Of a DNA stretch of 7,634 nucleotides, positions 1-7,101 are shown piece after piece. Below the pieces are notes generated by a model. The model ran no database searches and was not told the origin of the DNA. It was given only the letters and a program-made list of their open reading frames with translations. Source of the DNA: Streptosporangiaceae bacterium (lineage in GTDB: Bacteria; Actinomycetota; Actinomycetes; Streptosporangiales; Streptosporangiaceae); contig JASHSZ010000183.1 of the NCBI GenBank assembly GCA_030040815.1, positions 1-7,634 on the forward strand, read 5' to 3'. Each line of letters begins with the position of its first letter. Positions within the stretch are counted from its first letter, which is position 1. Made by a program: the position numbers and the translations under genes.

Positions 1-353
1 GTCCGGGCGGCCCTGGCAGGCTCGGCAAGACGATAGCGGTGCATCTCGGCGAGCCCGCTGAGGTCAACGGCAGTCTCGTCATCCCCTTCGTCTGGGAGTC
101 GGCAGGACCCGCGGGCATCTTCCCGAGGTTCGAAGGCGAGATGCGGCTGATCGCCCTCGATCCAGACCGGTCGGAGTTCCGCCTCTCCGGACGCTATCGT
201 CCGCCACCTGGCAGGTCAGGGCAGGTGCTCAGCGACGCGCTGCTGACCAGGATCGCCAAGGCGACCGTGCGCTCGTTCCTGCGCCGGACCGCGCGCGGCC
301 TCGAGCAGGAGCACGCTGACGTGGGTCCGGCGCGCGCAGCGGCGCACCAGTGA
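1..353 (+). CDS. SRPBCC-like conserved hypothetical protein, 3' end (5' end outside window)
   Basis: The reading frame is open from the left edge (first full codon at nt 3) to the TGA at 351-353, giving about 116 visible residues. A GTG at 39 could be read as a start, but the residues before it (GRLGKTIAV) run smoothly into the conserved-looking part and there is no Shine-Dalgarno before it, so I treat the gene as truncated by the window. Visible signatures are an LGEP turn, a strand with IPFVWE, FPRFEGEMRL, a GRYRPPPG loop and a C-terminal helix (LLTRIAKATVRSFLRRTA). From memory these resemble a small actinobacterial family with an SRPBCC/START-like fold, which often binds hydrophobic ligands. 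No catalytic function can be assigned. It has no signal peptide or membrane segment in the visible part and probably is cytoplasmic. It lies 180 nt upstream of gltA on the same strand. Confidence 0.7.
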   Translation, partial: PGGPGRLGKTIAVHLGEPAEVNGSLVIPFVWESAGPAGIFPRFEGEMRLIALDPDRSEFRLSGRYRPPPGRSGQVLSDALLTRIAKATVRSFLRRTARGLEQEHADVGPARAAAHQ

Positions 354-471
354 CCGGCCGCGGGTCCGGGATCCTACCTCGCACATCCCGAAGAACCAGT
401 GACATACGTCCCAGCGACTAGGGCCCTGCGGCCGCATCAGCCGCCACCCCAGAGCTTCATAGTGAGGCCAA

Positions 472-487
472 AGGGCCCGCGGGCCCT
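472..487. repeat. Perfect 16-bp palindrome AGGGCCCGCGGGCCCT
   Basis: Both strands read identically over 16 bases; the next outer pair (A471/G488) does not match. It ends 46 nt before the gltA ATG, between the upstream gene and the gltA ribosome binding site. It could be a protein-binding operator or an RNA hairpin. There is no U-tract, so it is not a typical intrinsic terminator. Confidence 0.6.
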
Positions 488-518
488 GCAGCGATTGTTG
501 CTCGAAGCCGGGGCTGTC

Positions 519-523
519 AGGAG
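519..523 (+). promoter_or_regulatory. Ribosome binding site of gltA (AGGAG)
   Basis: AGGAG lies 10 nt before the ATG at 534. It decides the start: the longer frame opening at GTG 399 has no comparable site and would add 45 residues with no resemblance to citrate synthase. Confidence 0.8.
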
Positions 524-533
524 CTTGAAAGCC

Positions 534-1820
534 ATGGGAACGAGCCGAGTGCTGCAGATCACTGACTCTCAGACCGCCCGCAGTTATGAGATTCCGGTTG
601 TCGATGGCGCCATCCGTGCGATCGACTTGCGGCAGATCAAGGTGTCGGATGACGACTTCGGGCTGCTGTCCTACGACCCGGCATTTCTCAACACCGCGAG
701 TTGCCGCAGTGCCATCACCTACATCGACGGTGACAGCGGAATCCTGCGCTACCGCGGCTACCCGATCGAGGAACTGGCCGCGCAGGCATCCTTCCTGGAC
801 GTCGCCTACCTGCTGCTGTACGGCGAGATTCCAGGCAAGGATGAGTCTGCCGCGTGGGCCAACGAGATCACCCATCACACGTTCGTGCACGAGAACGTCA
901 AGAAGTTCATCGACGGTTTCCACCACGATGCCCATCCGATGGGCATCCTGGTGAGCACGATCGCGGCACTGTCCACCTTCTATCCCGAGGCGATGGCGGT
1001 ATCTGACCAGGCGCGACAGCACGAGCAGATAGCTCGTCTCATCGCGAAGATGCCGACGCTGGCCGCGTTCGCATACCGGCACGCGATGGGCCTGCCTTAC
1101 ACGTATCCGGACAACGAGCTTTCCTACACGGGGAACTTCCTCAGCATGATGCGGAAGATGAGCGAGCCGAGGTATAGCCCTGATCCTGTGCTCGAGCATG
1201 CGCTCGATGTGCTTTTCGTCCTGCACGCCGATCACGAGCAGAACTGCTCCACCAGCACCATGCGGGTGGTCGGCAGCTCTCAGGTCGACCCGTACTCCGC
1301 TGCGGCCGCCGCGGCAGCCGCGCTGTTCGGCCCGCTGCATGGCGGAGCCAACGAGCAGGTGCTGCGGATGCTGCGGGAAATCGGCTCGGTCGGCAAGGTT
1401 CCCGCCTACATCGAACGGGTAAAGCGCGGTGATCTGCGCCTGATGGGATTCGGGCATCGCGTGTACAAGAACTACGACCCGCGGGCGACGATCATTAAGC
1501 GGGTTGCGGACCAGGTGTTCGAGGTAACGGGACGGAACCCGCTGCTGGACATAGCGCTGGAGCTCGAGCGGATCGCGCTGGCCGACGACTACTTTGTCGG
1601 TCACAAGCTGTATCCGAACGTGGACTTCTATTCGGGCATCATCTACCAGGCGATGGGCTTCCCGGTGGCCATGTTCCCCGTGCTGTTCGCGATCGGGCGC
1701 ATGCCCGGCTGGCTGGCGCAATGGCAGGAAGGCACGACTGATCCAGAGCAGAAGATCTCCCGGCCTCGCCAGATCTACGTCGGCCCCGGACTGCGCCACC
1801 TCGACGGCCACGCGAGCTAA
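534..1820 (+). CDS. gltA: Citrate synthase (type II, hexameric class)
   Basis: This enzyme condenses acetyl-CoA with oxaloacetate to citrate and CoA, the entry step of the TCA cycle, in the cytoplasm. The product is 428 residues from ATG 534, the usual length for bacterial gltA products (about 426-437). The N-terminal small domain unique to bacterial type II enzymes is present, followed by LRYRGYPIEELA near residue 71 and HADHEQNCSTST near 231, with His231 and His234. The catalytic triad is intact: His269 in GPLHGGANE, His308 in GFGHRVYKNYDPRA, and Asp364 in YPNVDFYSG, matching His264, His305 and Asp362 of the E. coli enzyme. The C-terminal ISRPRQIYVG segment is also there. Cys in HEQNCSTST, where enterobacterial enzymes have Ala, is as I recall it in mycobacterial GltA2. 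The start rests on the AGGAG at 519-523. No partner gene is co-oriented downstream, so it is probably transcribed alone. Confidence 0.97.
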   Translation: MGTSRVLQITDSQTARSYEIPVVDGAIRAIDLRQIKVSDDDFGLLSYDPAFLNTASCRSAITYIDGDSGILRYRGYPIEELAAQASFLDVAYLLLYGEIPGKDESAAWANEITHHTFVHENVKKFIDGFHHDAHPMGILVSTIAALSTFYPEAMAVSDQARQHEQIARLIAKMPTLAAFAYRHAMGLPYTYPDNELSYTGNFLSMMRKMSEPRYSPDPVLEHALDVLFVLHADHEQNCSTSTMRVVGSSQVDPYSAAAAAAAALFGPLHGGANEQVLRMLREIGSVGKVPAYIERVKRGDLRLMGFGHRVYKNYDPRATIIKRVADQVFEVTGRNPLLDIALELERIALADDYFVGHKLYPNVDFYSGIIYQAMGFPVAMFPVLFAIGRMPGWLAQWQEGTTDPEQKISRPRQIYVGPGLRHLDGHAS

Positions 1821-2519
1821 CCAGGAGCGTGCAGCATCTCCAGGCTGGAGCAGGCGCCTCGATCAGCTTCAGAGCCTTGTACGCCGCGTCATATCAGAGA
1901 TCCAGCGGATGATCATGCCCATGGCCGCAACCGGCTCGAGGTGAGTTGAAGGCGACCCGCGGCCAGGGCACCCGGAGCAGCGACGACTTCGCGCCGCTCG
2001 CCTAGGCCCGGCTGACAAGGTGGCTACGTGCGCCACCGAGCAAGCTGTGCTCTCACGACAGTGCCGACGGCAAGCGCCAATATTGACTTCCGCCGGGTCA
2101 GCGGGGCGGCGGATCGACGTCATGACGAGAGGACCCCGCTCCGCATCTCGCAGATTTCGATTGCGCGGTGCGCGGGACTGGGCCCGCTGCTCCGCGTCTT
2201 CCGGGATCCTCTCGCCAGCCTCAGGACACACCGCGGCGCGGGCACCATCGAGGGTCTAAGGGCCTGAGGCGGCGGGACGTTGGTCCTTGGGTCAGCATGG
2301 ACGAGCGCGGCTGAACTCCCGCAAGTTCACCCGATACATGCACTATGCCGCCATCCAGGCGTCGTTCCTGGCTGAGCTGATAGTCGCAGCGGCATCCCAG
2401 TGTCTAGGGCACAGGGCTTCGGCCTGGGATCATCTGGCCAGTGGGTCCTGTCGTGTCAGGCCGCCGGTGGCAGCGGCATCGCGGATCCGGTGCACGGGGA
2501 GTCCTGTCACGCGCCAGGA
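1821..2519. other. Gene-poor intergenic stretch between gltA and the formate dehydrogenase operon
   Basis: These 699 nt separate two convergent units. Open frames of 79-187 codons exist on both strands (for example from 2020, 2028 and 2287 on +, and 1869-2231 on -), but they overlap one another, show no family motif I recognise and lack good ribosome binding sites; I regard them as chance frames in GC-rich DNA. Just after gltA there is a dyad CTCCAG-G-CTGGAG at 1838-1850. On the far side, 43 to 60 nt past the alpha-subunit stop on the minus strand, GCCGC and GCGGC arms lie at 2460-2464 and 2473-2477. Either could form a weak hairpin, but neither has a U-tract. The only meaningful coding echo is the acyl-CoA dehydrogenase-like relic at 1894-1949. 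No tRNA or riboswitch was recognised. Confidence 0.55.
1894..1949 (+). pseudogene. Probable relic of an acyl-CoA dehydrogenase 3' end (left copy)
   Basis: Frame 1 reads SEIQRMIMPMAATG, close to the SEIQRxIIxRAxTG signature that ends acyl-CoA dehydrogenases. Compared by eye with the clearer copy at 7186-7245, 32 of 42 bases match over 14 codons. Inserting one base after ACCGG (about 1934) restores a longer match: the tail becomes TGLEVS followed by TGA at 1947-1949, against TGLDVR and TAA in the other copy. A single-base deletion therefore seems to have shifted the last codons. No upstream acyl-CoA dehydrogenase domain is readable, so only a terminal fragment survives. The match is short and chance cannot be excluded. 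Confidence 0.45.
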
Positions 2520-5207
2520 TTACCGTGTCCTCGACGTGGAGTTCGGGCTTGCGTCGATTCTGACGGCGGTCACCTTGTATTCGGGACAGGTGGCGATGTC
2601 GTCGACGACGTCGGAGGTGAGAGCGTTCGCGAGCGTGTCGGGGAAGTGGAAGGCGAGGAAGACCTCACCGGGGGAGACACGCTCGGTTACCTCGATGGGG
2701 GCCTCAATGGCGCCGTGGTGGCTGGCGATCTGGACGACCTGGCCGTCGGATATGCCGAGCCGGGCCGCGTCGGCCGGACTCAGCTCGAGATGTTCGTCAG
2801 GTACGAGGGTGAGGTTGTCGGTCCGGCGGGTCATTGAGCCCGAGTTGTAGTGGACGAGTCGGCGACCCGTGACGAGCACGAACGGGTAGTCGTTGTCGGC
2901 CTGCTCGCCCGGCGGCAGGTAGGGGCGGGCGGCGAGGCGGGCCTTTCCGTCAGCGGTGGCGAAGCCGTCGAGGTGGAGTGTCCGAGTTCCGGCACTGTCC
3001 GGGGAGCTGCACGGCCACTGGATCGGTCCTTCGCGGTCGAGCCGCTGGTGGGAGATTCCGCAGAACTCCGGCGCGACGCGGGCGAGTTCGTCCATCGCTG
3101 CCGCGGGTGTCGGGCAGCCGAGGTCGCCGCCGAGTGCCGCTGCGACTCGGTTGATGATCTCGAAGTCGGTTCCGGCCTCGCCGGGCGGGCGCAGGGCCGG
3201 GCGGACCCGCTGGAAACGGCGCTCGAAGTTGACGAAGGTGCCGTCTTTTTCGAAGAACGGTGCGGCCGGGAGCACGACGTGCGCTTGCTTCGCGGTGCGG
3301 GAGAAGAAGAGGTCCTGTGAGATCACGAGGTCGCAGGCGTCGAGCGCGGCCTCGACACGGTTTGTGTCGGGGTCGGTCTGGGCGATATCTTCGCCGATCA
3401 CCCACAGCGCCTTGAGCTGGCCTTCGAGCGCGGCGGTGAACATGTCCGGGATGCGCAGGCCGGGGCGGCGGTCGATCGCGACGCCCCACTCGGCCTCGAC
3501 GCGGGCGACAGCCTCGTCGTTGTCGAGCGGGTGGTAGCCGGGCAGCAGGTCGGGTAGGGCACCGACGTCGGAGGCGCCCTGGACGTTGTTCTGGCCGCGC
3601 AGCGGGACGATCCCGCCGCCGTGCTCGGTGCCGACCTGGCCGGTCAGGAGCGCCAGATTCGTAAGGGTGCGCACGCCGTCGGTGCCGTGTGCGTGCTCTG
3701 TGACGCCGAGCCCATAGACGATCGGGGCGCAGCGCGCCCCGCCGTAGATCCGGGCCGCCCGGCGCAGGTCCTCTGCCGGGACGCCCGAGATATCCTCGAC
3801 CCGCTCCGGCGGGTAGCCGGCCAGCACCGCGCGCAGCTCGGCGAGGCCGTTCACACGGCCGGCGATGAACTCATCGTCGGCATAGCCCTCCTCGAGCAGC
3901 ACATGCGCGAGCCCGTTAAAAACGGCGACGTTCGTGCCGGGCCGGCAGCGGAGGTGGACGTCCGCGTAGTCGGCCAGCTCGATCCGGCGCGGGTCAACGA
4001 CGACCAGTGCGGCCCCGCGGATCACCTGCTGCTTGAGCCGGGCGCCGACGACCGGGTGTGCCTCGGTCGGGTTCGCCCCGGCAAGCAGGAAGCAGTCGGC
4101 GCGCTCGAAGTCGTCAAGCGGGTTAGTGCCGCCGGGGACGCCGAGCGACGCGCTGAGGCCAGCGGCAGTTGGTGCATGGCAGATGCGGGCGCAGTTGTCG
4201 ACGTTGTTCGAGCCGATCACGGCGCGCATCAGCTTCTGCGCGAGATAGTTCTCCTCGTTGGTCATCCGCGCCGAGGAGATCATCGCGATCGCGCCGGGAC
4301 CGTGGCGGTCGCGGATCGACCGGAGCGAGTCCGCGATGAAGGCGATCGCGTCGGACCAACTCGTCGGAACGAGCTCCCCGCTCCCGCGCAGGAGCGGAGT
4401 CGTGAGGCGGTCGTGGGAGTGCACGAAGCTGTGCACGAAGCGGCCCTTGACGCACGCATGGCCGCGGTTGAGCGGCGAAGCGTGGTTGGGCGTGACGGCG
4501 GCAATCCGGCCGTCGGCGAGGTGCACGTCGAGCGCGCAGCCGACACCGCAGTAGCCGCAGGTCGTCGTCACCGTCGACGCCGGCGGTGCGCCGTTGGCAA
4601 GGCCGGGCTCGAAGATCGCGCCGGTCGGGCACGTGTCGACGCAGCCGCCGCAGGCGACGCAGTCGGAGTCGACCCAGTCGCCGCCGCTGCCCGCAGCCAC
4701 GACTATGTCGCCGCCGCGGCCGGCTAGCTCGAGCGCGAACGTTCCCTGCACCTCGTCACACATCCGCACGCACCGGCCACAAGCGATGCAGAGGTCGCGG
4801 TCGAGCTTCACGTACGGGTGGGACACGTCGAGCTCGTATCCCATCCCCTGGCCGAAGCGCTCGCGGCCGACTCCCAGCCGCTGACAGACCGCCGCGAGTT
4901 CGCTGGCCGGCACGTCCAGCGCGCGCGCCGGCAGCCGGGAGACCATCAAATCGAGCGTCTCGCGCGCGGCGGAGACCGTCGCCGCATCGTCGGTGCGGAT
5001 CCTGTCTCCCTCGGCGGCGGGTGTAGTGCAGGCGGCAACACTCACGCCGTCGCGCTCGACAAGGCATAGGCGGCAAGCGCCGACAGGCGAGCAGCGCTCG
5101 TCGAGGCAGAGCGTCGGCAGGTCGCCGCCGACGGCGCGGACCGCGTCGAGAAGCGCCGCCCCCTCTGGCACCTGTACCTGCTGGCCGTCGACGGTCAGGC
5201 TCACCAT
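2520..5207 (-). CDS. fdhF: NAD-dependent formate dehydrogenase, catalytic alpha subunit (Mo/W-bis-MGD, NuoG-like N-terminus)
   Basis: This subunit oxidises formate to CO2 and passes two electrons to the diaphorase subunit; the family can also run in reverse. The product has 895 residues. Residues 1-78 form a [2Fe-2S] ferredoxin-like domain with Cys34, Cys45, Cys48 and Cys60. Residues 130-200 carry two [4Fe-4S] motifs: Cys140, 143, 146, 150 and Cys183, 186, 189, 193. Next is the Mo-domain [4Fe-4S] cluster, Cys217, 220, 224 and 252. The active site is Cys343-His344 in NCARICHAP, matching Sec140-His141 of E. coli FdhH; the codon is TGC, so it is a cysteine enzyme. Arg537 in PLRGQNNVQG matches FdhH Arg333. 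Residues 772-885 are the molybdopterin-dinucleotide domain. Unusually, the H-x3-C-x2-C-x5-C motif expected near residues 88-110 is absent. Mo versus W cannot be told from sequence. Equivalent names are fdsA and fdh1A. The start is ATG 5207, with AGGAG 8 nt upstream, overlapping the beta-subunit stop. No twin-arginine signal is present, so it is cytoplasmic. Confidence 0.95.
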   Translation of the reverse strand: MVSLTVDGQQVQVPEGAALLDAVRAVGGDLPTLCLDERCSPVGACRLCLVERDGVSVAACTTPAAEGDRIRTDDAATVSAARETLDLMVSRLPARALDVPASELAAVCQRLGVGRERFGQGMGYELDVSHPYVKLDRDLCIACGRCVRMCDEVQGTFALELAGRGGDIVVAAGSGGDWVDSDCVACGGCVDTCPTGAIFEPGLANGAPPASTVTTTCGYCGVGCALDVHLADGRIAAVTPNHASPLNRGHACVKGRFVHSFVHSHDRLTTPLLRGSGELVPTSWSDAIAFIADSLRSIRDRHGPGAIAMISSARMTNEENYLAQKLMRAVIGSNNVDNCARICHAPTAAGLSASLGVPGGTNPLDDFERADCFLLAGANPTEAHPVVGARLKQQVIRGAALVVVDPRRIELADYADVHLRCRPGTNVAVFNGLAHVLLEEGYADDEFIAGRVNGLAELRAVLAGYPPERVEDISGVPAEDLRRAARIYGGARCAPIVYGLGVTEHAHGTDGVRTLTNLALLTGQVGTEHGGGIVPLRGQNNVQGASDVGALPDLLPGYHPLDNDEAVARVEAEWGVAIDRRPGLRIPDMFTAALEGQLKALWVIGEDIAQTDPDTNRVEAALDACDLVISQDLFFSRTAKQAHVVLPAAPFFEKDGTFVNFERRFQRVRPALRPPGEAGTDFEIINRVAAALGGDLGCPTPAAAMDELARVAPEFCGISHQRLDREGPIQWPCSSPDSAGTRTLHLDGFATADGKARLAARPYLPPGEQADNDYPFVLVTGRRLVHYNSGSMTRRTDNLTLVPDEHLELSPADAARLGISDGQVVQIASHHGAIEAPIEVTERVSPGEVFLAFHFPDTLANALTSDVVDDIATCPEYKVTAVRIDASPNSTSRTR
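5201..5207 (-). other. 7-nt start/stop overlap (ATGGTGA) coupling beta and alpha subunits
   Basis: On the minus strand the alpha ATG (5207-5205) and the beta TGA (5203-5201) share the heptamer ATGGTGA. The ribosome finishing beta is placed directly at the alpha start, which usually means coupled translation and helps keep the subunits at equal amounts. Confidence 0.85.
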
Positions 5208-6874
5208 GGCTCGAACTCCTGCGGGCAGACCCGCAGAAGGCTGCGCACCGCCGCCGGAATTCCGCTGCCGAAGGCGCAGAGGCTGCCGCGGTCGAGCGCG
5301 CCGAGCAGTCGGTTAAGGTCGGCGCGATCCTGCAGGCGTGCGTCGCCGGCGGCGAGACGCTCGGTGACGTCGAGACCGCGCCGCGTTCCCTCCCGGCAAG
5401 GGACGCAGGTGCCGCAGCTCTCCGAGGCGGCGAATCGCCAGAGGTGGCGCATCAGCGCGCGCGGATCGGTGTGCTCGTCGAAGGCGACAAGGCTGCCGTG
5501 GCCGAGGGCGACGCCGTGCGCGGCGAGGTCCTCGAAGGTCAGTGGCGTCGCGAGCTCGTCAGGGCCGAGGAAGCCGCCGAGCGGCCCGCCGACCTGGATC
5601 ATGCGCAGCGCACCCGAGTGGAGGCCGCCGCCAAGACCGTCGACGATCTCCGGGATCGGCATGCCGAGCTCGATCTCGTAAGCCCCTGGGTTGCGGAAGC
5701 GCTCGTTCAGGCACACGAGCTTCGTGCCGCGATCCGTCGTGGTGCCATGCTGTGCGTACAACTCGCCGCCGTACTGGACAATCCACGCAACCGCGGCAAG
5801 CGACTCGACGTTATTGACTGCGGTCGGGAAGGCGAACAGGCCACCGCGACCAACCGGATACGGCGGGCGCGGTGCGGCGCTGCCGCGCAGGCCTTCGATC
5901 GAGTGCAGCAGTGCCGTCTCCTCGCCGACTACGTACGACCCAGCACCCTCGAATACCTCGATCTCGAGATCGACGCCGGACCCGTGTACGTTTTCGCCGA
6001 GATGGCCGGCCGCCCGCGCCTCCTCGACGGCGGCGCGCAACGCGTCGCGCGCCGCCGGGTACTCCGAGCGCACGTAGACGTAGCCGCGGTCAGCGCCGCA
6101 AGCCAGCGAGGCAAGCGCGACGCCCTCGAGCACGCCGTGCGGGTCGCGCTCCATCAGCAGCCGGTCCAGGTAGGAGCCGGGATCGCCCTCGTCGCCGTTG
6201 GCGACGACGCGGCGCGGCCCGGGCGGGTTCGCGCGCACGAGCGCCCACTTGCGCGCCACCGGGAAGCCGCCGCCGCCGCGGCCTTGTAGCCCGGAACGCT
6301 CGACCTCTCGCAGGATCCGGCCGGGCGTCTCCGGATCGCCGACGACCCGGCGCCAGACGTCCCACGCGGCCGGAGCGCGACCAAGTAGCCGCGCGAGCAC
6401 GATCGGCTCGAGGCAAGCTGCCTCGAACGGAATCGGCGGATCAGACTGCGGCGCCTCCCCGGCAAGCTGCTCGGCCAGATCCTGTCCGGTGTGCGCCCGC
6501 TCGCCGTCGAGCGCCGACGGCGACGCATAGCAGTAGCCGAGGCAGTAGACAGCCTCGACGTCGGCGATCCCCGCAAGGCGCTCACGGATGCTGGCGGCGT
6601 GCCAGGTGCCCGTCGCGGCGAAGCATGAGGCGCCGTCGCAGAGCCGGACCTTCCGGCCGGTCGGCATCTCGAACGTGAAGTCCGCGTAGAACGAAGCGGC
6701 GCCGTAGACGTGGGCTCGCGGCAGCCGTAGTTCCGCGGCCACCCGGTCGACGTCCTCCGACTCGATCCGGCCACGCGCCTGCGTCGCCTGGCGCAGCCGC
6801 TCGATCACCTCGGTCGCGCGGCTGGCCTGGCGGCGCTCCAGTTCGACCGTCGCGTTCCGCGGCGGGTTGGTCAC
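5201..6874 (-). CDS. NAD-dependent formate dehydrogenase, diaphorase beta subunit (NuoE-NuoF fusion)
   Basis: This subunit takes electrons from the alpha subunit and reduces NAD+ on FMN. The product has 557 residues and joins two proteins that are separate (FdsG and FdsB) in FdsABG enzymes. Residues 1-140 are a NuoE-like thioredoxin-fold [2Fe-2S] domain with Cys79-x4-Cys84 and Cys111-x3-Cys115. Residues 150-557 are NuoF-like: the FMN glycine loop GRGGGGFPVARKW at 198-210, ANGDEGDPGSYLDR at 225-238 (the DEGDPG form seen in formate dehydrogenases and hydrogenase diaphorases), GEETALLHSIEG at 317-328, TAVNNVESLA at 351-360, and the [4Fe-4S] ligands Cys487, Cys490, Cys493 and Cys533. The frame is open to an ATG at 7135, but the extra 87 residues are Arg- and Cys-rich and resemble no NuoE leader. 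I choose GTG 6874, whose Shine-Dalgarno is weak (GGGA about 9 nt before). The closest layout I know is Fdh1B of Methylorubrum extorquens. It is the first gene of the operon. Confidence 0.93.
   Translation of the reverse strand: MTNPPRNATVELERRQASRATEVIERLRQATQARGRIESEDVDRVAAELRLPRAHVYGAASFYADFTFEMPTGRKVRLCDGASCFAATGTWHAASIRERLAGIADVEAVYCLGYCYASPSALDGERAHTGQDLAEQLAGEAPQSDPPIPFEAACLEPIVLARLLGRAPAAWDVWRRVVGDPETPGRILREVERSGLQGRGGGGFPVARKWALVRANPPGPRRVVANGDEGDPGSYLDRLLMERDPHGVLEGVALASLACGADRGYVYVRSEYPAARDALRAAVEEARAAGHLGENVHGSGVDLEIEVFEGAGSYVVGEETALLHSIEGLRGSAAPRPPYPVGRGGLFAFPTAVNNVESLAAVAWIVQYGGELYAQHGTTTDRGTKLVCLNERFRNPGAYEIELGMPIPEIVDGLGGGLHSGALRMIQVGGPLGGFLGPDELATPLTFEDLAAHGVALGHGSLVAFDEHTDPRALMRHLWRFAASESCGTCVPCREGTRRGLDVTERLAAGDARLQDRADLNRLLGALDRGSLCAFGSGIPAAVRSLLRVCPQEFEPW
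5216..5220 (-). promoter_or_regulatory. Ribosome binding site of the alpha subunit (AGGAG)
   Basis: On the minus strand AGGAG stands 8 nt before the ATG at 5207, inside the last codons of the beta-subunit gene. It fixes the alpha start. Confidence 0.75.
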
Positions 6875-7101
6875 AGGCGCAGGTCCCGCGGCCGGGCGCC
6901 ACCCGGCGGATGCCCTCGGCGCGATTGCATGATGTCTTCTTGCCGCCCGCCGGCACGCACAAACATCGAGCCGTTCCGAGCCGCAAGGCAACACAGACAC
7001 GCGGCAACGACCCCCTGCTCCCGAATGCCCGAGCCGCCGGGAGCGGACGCTCCAGCTGAGAGTCATCACGCGCCATGGTTGGGCAGTGGTGGCCGTGTTG
7101 A
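6875..7101 (-). promoter_or_regulatory. Region upstream of the formate dehydrogenase operon
   Basis: This 227-nt stretch must contain the operon's leader, and probably its promoter, on the minus strand, unless transcription begins further right. Reading it on that strand I found no convincing sigma-70 -35/-10 pair, no regulator gene and no molybdenum-cofactor riboswitch. Open frames crossing it are chance frames. Confidence 0.3.

Larger units (their letters stand above)
354..533 (+). promoter_or_regulatory. gltA leader / intergenic region with GC palindromes
   Basis: This 180-nt gap precedes the citrate synthase start. It holds three exact palindromes: AGGGCCCT at 420-427, GCGGCCGC at 428-435, and the 16-bp AGGGCCCGCGGGCCCT at 472-487. 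The 9-mer GGGCCCTGC occurs at 421 and again at 481, exactly 60 bp apart. I see no convincing -35/-10 pair. If transcribed, the 420-427 block could pair with either arm of the 472-487 palindrome, which would permit alternative RNA folds; that is inference. The frame stays open from a GTG at 399 into gltA, but this stretch reads as leader and not protein. Confidence 0.45.

Noticed and set aside
399..533. Longer gltA start at GTG 399
   Set aside because: It would add 45 residues unlike any citrate synthase N-terminus, has no ribosome binding site and runs over the palindromic leader. ATG 534 has AGGAG at good spacing and gives the usual protein length.
216..1811. 531-codon open frame on the minus strand opposite gltA
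   Set aside because: It lies antisense to a complete citrate synthase with an intact catalytic triad. Its product is rich in Arg, His and Val without any family motif, as expected of an antisense frame in GC-rich DNA.
1838..1850. CTCCAG-G-CTGGAG dyad as an intrinsic terminator of gltA
   Set aside because: With a realistic loop only four base pairs remain and there is no U-tract. It is kept only as a note in the intergenic description.
2287..2850. 187-codon plus-strand frame crossing from the intergenic gap into the alpha-subunit 3' end
   Set aside because: More than half of it is antisense to the formate dehydrogenase gene, and the remainder has no motif or ribosome binding site.
4176..4181. 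Possible selenocysteine at the formate dehydrogenase active site
   Set aside because: The codon at 4181-4179 on the minus strand is TGC, an ordinary cysteine followed by His, so no recoding is needed.
3621..4727. 368-codon plus-strand frame inside the alpha-subunit gene
   Set aside because: It is the antisense shadow of the formate dehydrogenase coding sequence and has no recognisable domain. The same holds for shorter plus-strand frames at 2400-2837, 2850-3320, 5444-6289 and 5872-6678.
2520..6874. Alternative reading of the operon as an [FeFe]-hydrogenase or complex I module
   Set aside because: The NuoG-like part continues into a molybdopterin domain with the formate-type Cys-His and RGQNNVQG motifs. 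No H-cluster motifs and no other nuo genes are present.
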